NCBI RefSeq assembly: GCF_947496995.1 | Contig: NZ_CANMFD010000005.1 | Span: 372,001 to 436,000, forward strand | DNA from: an uncultured Roseibium sp. | GTDB lineage: Bacteria > Pseudomonadota > Alphaproteobacteria > Rhizobiales > Stappiaceae | Direction: 5' to 3' | Length of the DNA stretch: 64,000 nt | Shown: positions 26,469-35,266 of the stretch, piece after piece | How the letters are laid out: the number at the start of each line of letters is the position of its first letter | Numbering within the stretch: position 1 is the first letter of the stretch | Notes under the pieces: model-generated | The model's input: the letters and a program-made list of their open reading frames with translations, nothing else | What the model was told of the DNA's origin: nothing | Database searches by the model: none | Program-made: the position numbers and the translations under genes

Positions 26469-27098
26469 TCATCTCCGGAACGTGCCCAGATAGGCGTTGC
26501 ACATGACCACGAGCTGGCGGTGCAATTCTTCTGCCTTGTCCGGGGGCAGATTGCGCTCGAAGGCGTTGCGCACCGTGCCGAAGATGACGGTGACAAGCGT
26601 CAGGTTCGTCGACTCCAGATTTTGCAGAGCCGCATCTCGCGCGCTGGCGAGCATGGCGGTGGTCGCGATGTTGACGCGCGCGGCGAAGGCCTCGACGAGG
26701 GCGTCATTGTCCATTTCCACCACGGAGCGGTAAAGCGCGCGTGTCACATCGGCCCGTTCGGTCTTGGCACGCCAGTAGGTGTCGACGAGTGCTTCCACCA
26801 TCCGGTCGAGCGGTGCCCCGTGATGGGCCTGGCAGGTCTGCTCTATCTTTTCGGCAAGTGCCTCAAGATAGCGCTCGTTGAGGGCGTAGATCAGCGCCTG
26901 CTTGTTGGGGAAATACTGGTACATCGTGCCGACCGATACGCCGGCGCGCTCGGCCACCCGCGTGGTCGTCAGCCGGGGCAGGCCGTCGCTCAGCAAAACC
27001 TGAATAGCCGCCTCGAATATCGCGTCCACCGTGACGCGCGCGCGCTCCTGGCGCGGCCTTTTTCGGGGTTTCAGGGCAGGGGGTATGGGAGCGGTCAA
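26469..27098 (-). CDS. TetR/AcrR family transcriptional regulator
   Basis: The 209-residue protein has a standard TetR HTH (LTTTRVAERAGVSVGTMYQY, FPNKQALIYALNERYL) and a C-terminal ligand domain that resembles the TetR_C/PF17918-like group. The start appears to be TTG at 27098 with AGGAT upstream. It is divergent from the SDR gene at 27168 across 69 bp, so it likely represses that gene. No convincing palindrome was seen in the gap. The gene pair lies between the two copies of a serine hydrolase tail. Confidence 0.88.
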   Translation of the reverse strand: MTAPIPPALKPRKRPRQERARVTVDAIFEAAIQVLLSDGLPRLTTTRVAERAGVSVGTMYQYFPNKQALIYALNERYLEALAEKIEQTCQAHHGAPLDRMVEALVDTYWRAKTERADVTRALYRSVVEMDNDALVEAFAARVNIATTAMLASARDAALQNLESTNLTLVTVIFGTVRNAFERNLPPDKAEELHRQLVVMCNAYLGTFRR

Positions 27099-27167
27099 AT
27101 GCGAATCCTAAACCTGAGGCATCCTTCATATATTAAGCAGGAAGTTCCACCAGGGAAAGGACGGCTC

Positions 27168-27887
27168 ATGGAAAAGACACGCATCGCTCTCATCACCGGC
27201 GCGAACAAGGGGATTGGTCTGGAGATTGCCCGCCAGCTTGCGGGCGCCGGGATCGGCGTCATTCTGGGTGCCCGGGACATGGACCGGGCAGAGGCCGCGG
27301 TGGCGGATCTGGCTTCCAGAGACCTCGGCGCGCAGACTGTCCACCTCGATCTTGACGACCCGACTAGCATCGTGGCGGCGGCGAAGGAAATCGAGGTCCT
27401 GCACGGTCGCCTCGATATTCTCGTCAACAACGCGGGCATCTTCGATTTCGCCGATGCCCCTCCCGGCCGGGCCGACATCGAGGCGGTCCGCCGGGTGATG
27501 AACACCAATTTCATCGGCACGCTTGCCGTGACCCAGGCGATGCTGCCGTTGCTGCGCGCCGCGCCGGCCGGGCGGATCGTCAATCTGTCCAGCTCGCTCG
27601 GGTCGCTGACACTCAACGGCGATCCGACCTCGCCCTACTATGCGGCACAGTTCATCGGCTATAACGCCTCGAAGGCTGCGCTGAACATGCTCACTGTTGA
27701 ACTCGCCGAAGAACTGCGCGGCACTGGCATCAAGGTCAACTCGGTCAGCCCCGGCTTCGTCAAGACAGACCTTACCGGCCAGGGCACCATGACGCCGGAA
27801 GAAGGCGCCAGGCTGCCGGTGCAATATGCTCTGAGTGGTGAGACAAGCGGAGGGTTTGTGGAGCCGGGCGGCGTGACGCCGTGGTAG
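27168..27887 (+). CDS. Short-chain dehydrogenase/reductase (SDR)
   Basis: The 239-residue SDR has the cofactor loop TGANKGIGLEIA, the NNAGIF motif, Ser in NLSSSLGSLTL and the catalytic YNASK. It resembles the carbonyl-reductase-like SDRs with an insert between Ser and Tyr (NGDPTSPYYAAQFIG). The substrate is unknown. GGGAAAGGAC precedes the ATG. It is paired with the divergent TetR gene. A truncated hydrolase gene begins 12 bp after its stop. Confidence 0.88.
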   Translation: MEKTRIALITGANKGIGLEIARQLAGAGIGVILGARDMDRAEAAVADLASRDLGAQTVHLDLDDPTSIVAAAKEIEVLHGRLDILVNNAGIFDFADAPPGRADIEAVRRVMNTNFIGTLAVTQAMLPLLRAAPAGRIVNLSSSLGSLTLNGDPTSPYYAAQFIGYNASKAALNMLTVELAEELRGTGIKVNSVSPGFVKTDLTGQGTMTPEEGARLPVQYALSGETSGGFVEPGGVTPW

Positions 27888-27899
27888 GAAGTGGCAGGA

Positions 27900-28166
27900 T
27901 TGCGCGACGGAATGGGCCCGGTCTATGGCCTGGGCGAATCCGGCCATATGAATGCCATGCGTCTTGGCTGGGTCATCATGATGCCCGAAGGCGACCGTCC
28001 GCTGATCATCCAGAAGGCCGGCGGCAGCCACCGAGTGTTCAGCTATCTGGCGTTCGCCCCGAGCCGGGGCGTCGGCATCTTCATGTCGATCAACCAGTTC
28101 AATTTTTCCGCCAGTATGGAAATGGCCAACGTCAACGACGTGATCGCCGTTCTGGCGCCGCGCTAA
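27900..28166 (+). pseudogene. Duplicated C-terminal fragment of the serine hydrolase gene
   Basis: The stretch repeats bases 25957-26223 with roughly 90% identity and reads LRDGMGPVYGLGESGHMNAM, ending AVLAPR like the intact gene; similarity continues about 7 bases past the stop. It lacks the signal peptide, SxxK and YxN motifs, so it cannot be an active hydrolase. One codon is lost in the MANVNDV segment. It marks a partial gene duplication flanking the TetR-SDR pair. Confidence 0.9.
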
Positions 28167-28290
28167 GACGGGCTGTAAAGGCGGGGAGGCGGCGTTCCAT
28201 AGGAATGGCCTGGTTCGGGTCGAGTCAGGCTGTTCGCAAGAGAGAAGCGTAACGCCTTTATACCGTCCGGAGCGGTCTTGCGTTCAGGGC

Positions 28291-29268
28291 TCATCGTGTT
28301 TCCGCCGTCATGATTTTCCGCCGAAAGATCCGGGTAAAGAAGGTCCTGTCGGACAGGCGCCCGAGCAGAACGGCGATTGCGGCTGTTGCCGCCACGGCGA
28401 AAACGATCCGGCCGACAAGAATGCCGTAGACATCAGCACCGAGGGACATCATGAGGAGGGTGTCCTCGATCACGCTGTGGGCAAAGCCCATGAACACGCA
28501 TGACAGGAATATCTGGCGCGGCGACAGGCAATCCGATTGCGCTTCGCGGATCAGGAGGCCGGCGCCGTAGGAGATGCCAAGGAACAGTCCGACCGCGGTA
28601 AGATGACGGGCTTCCCCGCGAATACCTGCCAGGCGCAACAGGGGGGTGATGGCTGTCATCATCAGATCCAGCAGTCCGGTCGCCTTGAGAAGTTCCAGAG
28701 CCCAGAACAAGACAACGAGAACGATGAACATCCAGATCATGGTCTCGCCGAGATCAAGGAAGAATGCCGTCCAATCGGGTGTCGCACTCATGGGAAGCCA
28801 GGTCGGGTCGACGGGGACCGACAACCAGCCGGTGGCTGTCAGGACATGGTGCAGGATGAAGGCGTAGAGCACGCCGCCGACAACGCGCAGACTTGTCGTC
28901 GCGATCAGGCCCGGGCCTGCCTTTTGAATGATCTTCTGCTCGATCGGCAAGCCGTGGGCGAACAGGATGAGGGCGGAGAAGACCGTCACATCCGCCACGC
29001 TCAGCGAGGAGACGGGAACAAGCGTGAATATGAGCGGCAGAGCGCCCCAGATCCCCACCAGCATCGCCGTCAGCCAGGCCAGCCCGAGTTCCGGGGGAAG
29101 ACCGAAGAGTTTCATGACAGGTGCCAGAGCCGGGGCCACGGCATCGATCACACCCATCCGCGACAAGACCTCGGTGGTGATGGTGACAGGCACCATGATC
29201 CGGGCGAGCACCCAGTAAATCTGAAATGTTTCCGGTGTTTTGCGCAAGATGGCCATCAAAAGGGGCAT
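28291..29268 (-). CDS. Nucleoside-recognition (Gate) domain membrane protein
   Basis: The 325-residue protein has eight or nine hydrophobic segments and two Gate/nucleoside-recognition-like regions (LGLAWLTAMLVGIWGALPLI and GISYGAGLLIREAQSD). The family includes SpmA/SpmB and YjiH-like membrane proteins, whose transport role is unproven. The start at 29268 is set by GAGGAAG; a longer frame overlaps the operator. It is divergent from an Lrp-type gene, and three phased TTGCAA sites lie between, so it is the likely regulated target. Confidence 0.8.
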   Translation of the reverse strand: MPLLMAILRKTPETFQIYWVLARIMVPVTITTEVLSRMGVIDAVAPALAPVMKLFGLPPELGLAWLTAMLVGIWGALPLIFTLVPVSSLSVADVTVFSALILFAHGLPIEQKIIQKAGPGLIATTSLRVVGGVLYAFILHHVLTATGWLSVPVDPTWLPMSATPDWTAFFLDLGETMIWMFIVLVVLFWALELLKATGLLDLMMTAITPLLRLAGIRGEARHLTAVGLFLGISYGAGLLIREAQSDCLSPRQIFLSCVFMGFAHSVIEDTLLMMSLGADVYGILVGRIVFAVAATAAIAVLLGRLSDRTFFTRIFRRKIMTAETR

Positions 29269-29331
29269 TGGGTCTTCCTCTCCGTCTGCCTCATTTTCTA
29301 ACTTGAGCCATTTCGAATTTGTGGTCAAAGA

Positions 29332-29358
29332 TTGCAAGTTTTTGCAATTTTATTGCAA
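29332..29358. promoter_or_regulatory. Three phased TTGCAA repeats, putative Lrp/AsnC operator
   Basis: TTGCAA occurs at 29332-29337, 29342-29347 and 29353-29358, that is 10 and 11 bp apart, on one face of the helix. TTGCAA is self-complementary. The array lies 29 bp before the Lrp gene and 64 bp before the divergent membrane protein gene, ideal for a multimeric Lrp-type regulator. Confidence 0.65.
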
Positions 29359-29386
29359 GAGCGCATGTGCCGGATATGCTGGGGGA

Positions 29387-29839
29387 ATGGATCGGATTGA
29401 CAGGAAACTACTGAATCTTCTTCAGCGGGACGCCTCGCGCACCAATGTCGATATGGCCGACAAGGTGGGCCTGTCGCCTTCCAGTTGCCTGCGCCGTCTG
29501 CAGCGGCTTCGCAAATCGGGCGTGATCGACCGGGTTGTCGCGATCCTGAATCCGGCGAGAGCAGGACGCGGGATCAAGGCCCTGGTGACCGTGGAACTGA
29601 GATTGCACGGTGAACAGCACATGCGCCGTTTCCTGAGTATAGCGAGCGCGGAGGAAGCTGTGTCGAACGCCTATTCGGTCACTGGCGAAACCGACGTGGT
29701 TCTGATGCTGCGCCTGACCGACATGGAGGAATTCGATGCTCTCTGCGACAGGCTGTTCCGCGACAACAACAATGTCGCGCGTTTCTTCACGATGATCGTG
29801 ATCCGGACCGCCAAGGAGGAAACGGCCATTCAGCTTTGA
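29387..29839 (+). CDS. Lrp/AsnC family transcriptional regulator
   Basis: The 150-residue protein starts MDRIDRKLLNLLQRDASRTN and has the AsnC-type HTH (MADKVGLSPSSCLRRLQRL) followed by a RAM ligand-binding domain (ALVTVELRLHGEQHM, AYSVTGETDVVLML). A GGGGG run precedes the ATG at 29387. Such regulators form octamers that bind amino acids. It likely autoregulates through the TTGCAA array and controls the divergent membrane protein. Confidence 0.92.
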   Translation: MDRIDRKLLNLLQRDASRTNVDMADKVGLSPSSCLRRLQRLRKSGVIDRVVAILNPARAGRGIKALVTVELRLHGEQHMRRFLSIASAEEAVSNAYSVTGETDVVLMLRLTDMEEFDALCDRLFRDNNNVARFFTMIVIRTAKEETAIQL

Positions 29840-29904
29840 GCATCCGCTGATTGTCGGCGGCCGGAGCATTGGTGCGATATTTTGCCGGCGATCCGCGCAG
29901 GCCG

Positions 29905-30294
29905 TCAGGCCGGCTCGATGAGGTCCCATTTGTTGCCGAAGGGATCCTCGAACACGGCGACCTTGCCGTAAGGCTCGATACGCGGCGCCTCCAGAAAGAG
30001 GACTCCGGCATCCAGCATCGCCTGATGGTCCCGGTCGAAATCATCCGTATTCAGAAACAGGAACACCCGGCCGCCCGCCTGGTTTCCGATGGCGGCCTCC
30101 TGGTCGGGGCCATCCGCCATTGCAAGCAGAAGGCGCGTTTCCGCGCTGCCCTTCGGGGCGACCAGCACCCAGCGTTTGTCGTCTGACAACCGGGTGTCCT
30201 CGATCAGGTCGAAGCCGAGCTTTTGCGTGTAGAACGCGATTGCCCGGTCATAATCCGGCACGACCAGTGTGAGAGCGCCGATGACCTGTTTCAT
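29905..30294 (-). CDS. VOC family (glyoxalase/bleomycin resistance-like) protein
   Basis: The 129-residue protein has paired beta-alpha-beta-beta-beta units typical of the vicinal oxygen chelate fold (LTLVVPDYDRAIAFYTQKLG, then VAVFEDPFGNKWDLIEPA). Members bind a metal and act on small molecules or sequester drugs; the specific role is unknown. The start at 30294 lies 7 bp after the stop of the upstream hypothetical gene, so the two are likely cotranscribed. Confidence 0.85.
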   Translation of the reverse strand: MKQVIGALTLVVPDYDRAIAFYTQKLGFDLIEDTRLSDDKRWVLVAPKGSAETRLLLAMADGPDQEAAIGNQAGGRVFLFLNTDDFDRDHQAMLDAGVLFLEAPRIEPYGKVAVFEDPFGNKWDLIEPA

Positions 30295-30301
30295 GACGAG
30301 C

Positions 30302-30721
30302 CTACTGCGCCTTGCGGTAGACGGTGATGTTGGTGAAGCTCGCCACGTCGACAAGGTGCACGGTCTGGGTGATCGTCAGGGTGCCGCCGTCGTCGGACAG
30401 TTCGCGCTCCGCCTTCATCAGTGTCAGCCCGCCGCGGCGCGCTTCGGAGACCAGCTTGCGATCCCCCTGAAAGACAAGGCGCATGGCATCGACCAGACCG
30501 CTCTTGCCCAGCTTGACTTCAGGCCCGTCGGGCATGGCCTCGAAGGTGTCATTGGTGATCTCGCCGTCGGCATCGACCTGGTTCATCGTGAACACGGCCA
30601 TGCCGAAATTGTCGTCGATCTTCAAGGTGGCGCTTTTCGGCGGGTCACCCTGCTCGAAGTCGCTTTCCTCCGCGTCGAGAATCCATGTGCCGAGAAAGGG
30701 GGCGAGTTTGTCTTCGTTCAT
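30302..30721 (-). CDS. Conserved-looking small protein of unknown function
   Basis: The 139-residue soluble protein (MNEDKLAPFLGTWILDAEES) has alternating polar and hydrophobic strands typical of a small beta-barrel, somewhat like lipocalin-type or DUF1579-like proteins, but I do not recognise the family. It ends 7 bp before the VOC gene, and both follow leuB (80-bp gap) on the same strand. Function cannot be assigned. Confidence 0.6.
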   Translation of the reverse strand: MNEDKLAPFLGTWILDAEESDFEQGDPPKSATLKIDDNFGMAVFTMNQVDADGEITNDTFEAMPDGPEVKLGKSGLVDAMRLVFQGDRKLVSEARRGGLTLMKAERELSDDGGTLTITQTVHLVDVASFTNITVYRKAQ

Positions 30722-30801
30722 CTGAGCAACCGCGGTTTGAAAGGAAGAGCCGCCACCGGGATACCCGCTGGCGGCTCGTGGTGCAAACACTGATGAGGCC
30801 G

Positions 30802-31914
30802 TCAGGCGCCGAGCGCGTCCAGTTCTGCAACGATGGCGTCGCCCATTTCGGCGGTCGAGATGGTCGCCTGACCTTCCGATGCGATGTCCCTGGTGCGCAG
30901 GCCCTTGTCGAGGGCATTGGCGATCGCCTTGTCCAGCTTGTCGGCGGCAGCGACTTCCTCGAAGGAATAGCGCAGTGCCATGGCGAAGCTGGCGATCATG
31001 GCGATCGGGTTTGCGGCGCCGGTGCCGGCAATGTCCGGAGCGGAGCCATGGACCGGCTCGTACAGCGCCTTGCGCTTGCCCGTGACCGGATCCGGCGCAC
31101 CGAGGGAGGCGGACGGCAGCATGCCGAGAGAACCGGTCAGCATGGCGGCAACGTCGGACAGCATATCGCCGAACAGGTTGTCGGTGACAATCACGTCGAA
31201 CTGCTTGGGCCAGCGGACGAGTTGCATGCCGCCGGCATCGGCCAGCATGTGCTCCAGCTGAACGTCCTGGTAGGCATTCTTGTGGGTCTGGCTGACGACC
31301 TCGTTCCACAGAACGCCGGACTTCATAACGTTGCGTTTTTCCATGGAAGTGACCTTGTTGCCCCGCGTGCGGGCCAGTTCGAAGGCGACCCCGGCGATGC
31401 GTTCGATCTCGTAGGTGTCGTAGACCTGGGTGTCGATACCGCGCTTCTGGCCGTTGCCGAGATCCCGGATTTCCTTGGGCTCGCCGAAATAGACGCCGCC
31501 GGTCAGCTCGCGCACGATCAGGATGTCGAGGCCTTCGATGATGTCCTTTTTCAGGGATGAGGCATCGGCAAGGGCCGGGTAGCAGATGGCCGGGCGCAGG
31601 TTGGCAAAGAGCTGCATGTCCTTGCGCAGGCGCAGCAGGCCGGCTTCCGGGCGCACTTCATAGGGTACGTCGTCCCACTTGGGGCCGCCGACAGCACCGA
31701 AGATGACGGCATCCGCCGCCATCGCCTTGGCCATGTCTTCCTCGGAAATCGACTGGCCGTGGGCGTCATAGGCCGAGCCGCCGACAAGGCCTTCGTCGGT
31801 TTCAAAGGACATGCCGCCCTTTGCATTGAACCAGGCGATGACCTTTTTCACTTCCGGCATGATTTCCGGGCCGATGCCGTCACCCGGCAGAAGCAGAAGA
31901 TTTTGAGAAGCCAT
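30802..31914 (-). CDS. leuB: 3-isopropylmalate dehydrogenase
   Basis: The 370-residue enzyme oxidises and decarboxylates 3-isopropylmalate in leucine biosynthesis (cytoplasm, NAD+, Mg2+/Mn2+). The N-terminal [16 protein letters not shown], the VGGPKWDD segment, the [15 protein letters not shown] substrate loop and the signature [20 protein letters not shown] are intact. The start at 31914 (MASQNLL) gives the usual length; an in-frame codon at 31932 is less likely. leuC and leuD are not in this window. Confidence 0.97.
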   Translation of the reverse strand: MASQNLLLLPGDGIGPEIMPEVKKVIAWFNAKGGMSFETDEGLVGGSAYDAHGQSISEEDMAKAMAADAVIFGAVGGPKWDDVPYEVRPEAGLLRLRKDMQLFANLRPAICYPALADASSLKKDIIEGLDILIVRELTGGVYFGEPKEIRDLGNGQKRGIDTQVYDTYEIERIAGVAFELARTRGNKVTSMEKRNVMKSGVLWNEVVSQTHKNAYQDVQLEHMLADAGGMQLVRWPKQFDVIVTDNLFGDMLSDVAAMLTGSLGMLPSASLGAPDPVTGKRKALYEPVHGSAPDIAGTGAANPIAMIASFAMALRYSFEEVAAADKLDKAIANALDKGLRTRDIASEGQATISTAEMGDAIVAELDALGA

Positions 31915-32055
31915 GGACGTTCCATCCCACATTGTTGGAAATTCGTTTGCGCTGAGTTACCGCGTCAGCCCGGGTCTTTCAAGGCAAAGCCGGTTGCGAA
32001 GAACTCAAGCGTGGAGAGGCGAAAGATCAATTCGGCAAGTGAACCGGTCCGTCGC

Positions 32056-32829
32056 TCAGGTGCCGAACCAGGATCGCCCGGCCTGCCAGAGAAGATTGAG
32101 GGCCAGCGCGGTCATCACCCATCTGAAGCCGATCCTGAAGGTTTTTTCGTCCATTTTGCCGAGCAGGTGACTGCCCGCGAGTGTTCCCAGGAACCCGCTG
32201 GCGATCATCAGCGCGATCAGGCCCGCCCAGGGCGCGAAGGCAAAGCCGAGCAGGCCGAAGACGATGATCTTGAAGATGTGCATGATCAGCGCCGTGGCGG
32301 CCTGATTGGCGACAAACCCGTGGCGCGGCAGACCGAGCGTGGCAAGAACCGCGCCGCCGATAGGGCCGGCAGCGCCGAAAAACATGGACAGGAACGTGGA
32401 CGCAAAACCGGCGGCGGCCATGGCGCGCTTGCGGGCCTTGCCCAGTTTCGGAGCCTTGCCCCAGACAACCCAGAGGACAAAAAGTCCGATACCCGTCTTC
32501 AGGACAGCATCCGGGAGTTCCACGGCAATCGCGCCGCCGAGCGCAGCGCCGAATGCGGCGCCGATGGCGAACCAGAGCACGATCAGCCTGTCGATATGCC
32601 TGAACTGCACCAGTGCCCGTCCGGCATTCGAACCGAACTGGACGACACCGTGAACCGGGACCAGGGCGCTTGCCGGCATCAGCGTGGCCATGACCGCGAT
32701 CAGGCTCACGCCGCCGCCGAGCCCAACGGCGGCCGTTATCGCGGAGGTGACGAAGCTGAAAAGCACCAGAAGAAGGGAAGACACCGTGCTCAGCTGCCCC
32801 GGGAGCAGCAGGTCCAGAAATGCGCTCAC
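32056..32829 (-). CDS. TauE/SafE family sulfite/organosulfur exporter
   Basis: The 257-residue membrane protein has seven to eight hydrophobic segments arranged as two repeats, with the family's Gly-rich patches (AAVGLGGGVSLIAVM, FGAAGPIGGAVLAT). Members export sulfite, sulfoacetate or related anions; the substrate here is unknown. It starts 1 bp after the stop of the AlbA_2-type gene on the same strand and is likely cotranscribed with it. Confidence 0.88.
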   Translation of the reverse strand: MSAFLDLLLPGQLSTVSSLLLVLFSFVTSAITAAVGLGGGVSLIAVMATLMPASALVPVHGVVQFGSNAGRALVQFRHIDRLIVLWFAIGAAFGAALGGAIAVELPDAVLKTGIGLFVLWVVWGKAPKLGKARKRAMAAAGFASTFLSMFFGAAGPIGGAVLATLGLPRHGFVANQAATALIMHIFKIIVFGLLGFAFAPWAGLIALMIASGFLGTLAGSHLLGKMDEKTFRIGFRWVMTALALNLLWQAGRSWFGT

Positions 32830-32830
32830 G

Positions 32831-33625
32831 TCACGACCATCTCGTGTTGGCGTAATTGACCGCCTCGCGCACGTCGAGCCTGCGGGTGGAATTGCCGCTG
32901 CGCAGATAGAATACCGATGCCTTGTTTTCCTCGAGATAGACGGCGCGCGGTGCCGGGCTGACGATGATCATGGCGACATCCTTGTCTTCCACCCTGGCAA
33001 AGACGGTATGCAGATAGGGGCACAGGTCGCCGCCGAGGTTTCTGGATACGATGTCGTTGATCGTGCGCTCGAAGGAATCCAGATCGGGGCTCTTCAGGGT
33101 CGCCAGATCATGGTCGAGGCCGAGCGGCCGGCCATTGTCGTCCACGCCGATGAGAAGGTGGCCGCCATCGGCGTTGTAAAACCCGGCAATCGTCTTGGCG
33201 ATGACCTTTTCCAGCTCGCGGTTGACGTGTTTTTCCTTCAGGTCCCAGCGCAGCGAGGACTTGAATTCGACCCGCCGGGTCTCTCCCTGCCGCATCAGGT
33301 CCGGGATAAGGGCGGTCTGCTCCTCGCGCAGGGACCGGTAGGCCTCGGACGTGCGCATGTATTTGCGTGTGAAAATGCCGAAGGCGAGGCCGATGACAGC
33401 GCCAAGCGCCGTATAGGCGATGGCCACATCGAGATGGCGGGGCAGGATCAGCAGCCACAGCCGGGCGTTGATAAACTGGAACAGGTTCGGCGTTGTCTCG
33501 GGTGAACGCGCCAGTTCCCACCAGATCACCAACAGGTTCAGGGGATGAATCACCAGAACACCGACCACGGCCCCTGCAAGCACATAAGCCGCCAGAAAGG
33601 AGAGTTTGAACGGGGAAAGCGTCAT
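32831..33625 (-). CDS. Membrane-anchored AlbA_2 (Schlafen AAA-like) domain protein
   Basis: The 264-residue protein has two N-terminal transmembrane helices (about residues 8-32 and 65-88). A cytoplasmic AlbA_2-type domain follows (RRVEFKSSLRWDL, then IAKTIAGFYNADGGHLLIGV, then DDNGRPLGLD). The AlbA_2 domain is common in putative nucleic-acid-binding or ATPase proteins; here it lacks the usual C-terminal winged-helix part. The role is unknown. It is followed directly by the TauE/SafE gene. Confidence 0.8.
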   Translation of the reverse strand: MTLSPFKLSFLAAYVLAGAVVGVLVIHPLNLLVIWWELARSPETTPNLFQFINARLWLLILPRHLDVAIAYTALGAVIGLAFGIFTRKYMRTSEAYRSLREEQTALIPDLMRQGETRRVEFKSSLRWDLKEKHVNRELEKVIAKTIAGFYNADGGHLLIGVDDNGRPLGLDHDLATLKSPDLDSFERTINDIVSRNLGGDLCPYLHTVFARVEDKDVAMIIVSPAPRAVYLEENKASVFYLRSGNSTRRLDVREAVNYANTRWS

Positions 33626-33725
33626 ATCGGATAGTTCCGGGAAAATTGCTGCAACGACTGGCGCCAGCTTAAAGCGTCAGGCGTTAATTTGGAAAACGAA
33701 ACTCGGTCCATCCTCTATTTGCGGT

Positions 33726-33829
33726 GATCACCGGGCTTGACCCGGTGATCCATGCCATGACGGAGCGAACTTCCAAGGTTGAGCCTGGAGATATGAAGCG
33801 GCATGGATGCCCGGATCAAGTACGGGCAT
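33726..33829. repeat. REP-like palindromic intergenic repeat
   Basis: Two hairpins lie in the gap between the AlbA_2-type and M20 genes: GATCACCGGG/CCCGGTGATC (33726-33750) and ATGCCCG/CGGGCAT (33807-33829). They are flanked by CCATGCC and its complement GGCATGG, so the whole is a composite palindrome. Units of this style (GGATCAAG-linked) are scattered in many Hyphomicrobiales genomes. Confidence 0.75.
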
Positions 33830-33908
33830 GACGACGGCGAGGGGGGACTGTCCTACGCCAGGTATGCACTCCCGGATGCGGACCGCGAAGAGAAAGAAAC
33901 CCTGCAGG

Positions 33909-35081
33909 TCACGCCGCTGCGGGCATGGCGGTTTCGACCAGTTTCACCCAGTAGGAACAACCGACGGGGATCAGGTCGTCGTTGAAATCATAGGCCGGGT
34001 GATGGAGACCGGCGCTGTCGCCGTTGCCGGCGAAGATGAAAGCGCCGGGGCGTTCCTCCAGCATGTAGGAGAAATCCTCGCCGCCCATCATCGGCTCGAT
34101 GTTGTGGTCGACCTTGCCTACACCGGAAATGCCTTCGGCGATTTGTGCGGCGAAGTCGGTCTGGGCGTCGTGATTGACGGTGACCGGGTAGCCGCGGGTG
34201 AACTGCAGCTCCGCCGTCGCGCCGAATGTTTCCGCAACCGAGCTGACGATGGTTTCCATGCGCTGCTGCGCCAGATCGCGCATCTCCGGGGACAGGGTGC
34301 GCACGGTCCCGCGCAGCGTCACGTCCTGCGGAATGACGTTGAACGCATTGCCGCCCTGGAAAACGGTCACGGAGACGACGAGGGAATCGAGCGGATTGGC
34401 ATTGCGGCTGGCGATGGTCTGCAGGGCACTGACCATCTGTGCACCGACGACGATCGGGTCGATGGTCTCGTGCGGCTTGGCCGCATGGCCGCCGCGGCCG
34501 CTGATGCGGATCAGGAATTCGTCCGTTGCCGCCATGATGCCGCCCTTGCGGATCGCGAATTCACCCACCGGCAGGCCGGGGTAATTGTGCATGCCGTAGA
34601 CTTCCTCGATCGGCCAGCGGGTCATCAGGCCGTCCTCGATCATCGCCTTGGCTCCGGCGCCGCCTTCTTCGGCGGGCTGGAAGATCACCACGACAGTGCC
34701 ATCGAAGTTGCGTGTTTCGGCGAGATACTTCGCCGCGCCCAGCAGCATGGCGGTGTGCCCGTCATGGCCGCAGGCGTGCATCTTGCCGGGTACCTTGGAC
34801 GCATAAGGTTTGCCGGTGATCTCCTCGATCGGCAGGGCGTCCATGTCGGCGCGCAGGGCGATGGTTTTGCCTACGCCGCCGTTCTTCCCCTTGATCACGC
34901 CCACGACGCCGGTTTTGCCGATGCCGGTGGCGATCTCGTCCACGCCGAAGCTCTGAAGAAGCTCAGCCACCTTGCCGGCGGTCCTGACGGTTTCGTAGAG
35001 AATTTCCGGATTTTCGTGAAGATCGCGGCGCCAGGCCGTGATCTCGTCGGTCAGGTCGGCGAGGCGATTGATGACGGGCAT
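33909..35081 (-). CDS. M20 family amidohydrolase (hippurate hydrolase-like)
   Basis: The 390-residue enzyme belongs to the M20D peptidase/amidohydrolase group. Metal-binding segments are HACGHDGHTAMLLGAAKYL, the Glu pair in QPAEEGGAGA, HNYPGLPVGEF and the C-terminal GGEDFSYMLEERPGAF. Such enzymes remove acyl groups from N-acyl amino acids in the cytoplasm. It stands alone between an intergenic repeat and a methyltransferase gene (185-bp gap). Confidence 0.93.
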   Translation of the reverse strand: MPVINRLADLTDEITAWRRDLHENPEILYETVRTAGKVAELLQSFGVDEIATGIGKTGVVGVIKGKNGGVGKTIALRADMDALPIEEITGKPYASKVPGKMHACGHDGHTAMLLGAAKYLAETRNFDGTVVVIFQPAEEGGAGAKAMIEDGLMTRWPIEEVYGMHNYPGLPVGEFAIRKGGIMAATDEFLIRISGRGGHAAKPHETIDPIVVGAQMVSALQTIASRNANPLDSLVVSVTVFQGGNAFNVIPQDVTLRGTVRTLSPEMRDLAQQRMETIVSSVAETFGATAELQFTRGYPVTVNHDAQTDFAAQIAEGISGVGKVDHNIEPMMGGEDFSYMLEERPGAFIFAGNGDSAGLHHPAYDFNDDLIPVGCSYWVKLVETAMPAAA

Positions 35082-35266
35082 GAAGAACTCCTGAAAAACA
35101 GCGGAAGAGACGGGCGTGCGTTACGACCATCCTGATTCCGTCGTCGAAGCGGAAGATGTTGGCAATAAACTACCTCAAGCGGCAAAAAGGGGAAGTGGCC
35201 GCGGAGAAAAACTTTTGTGCTCCGGCAAAGACGGTGGATCGCTTCCGCCAAGCTGCAAATGCGGGA

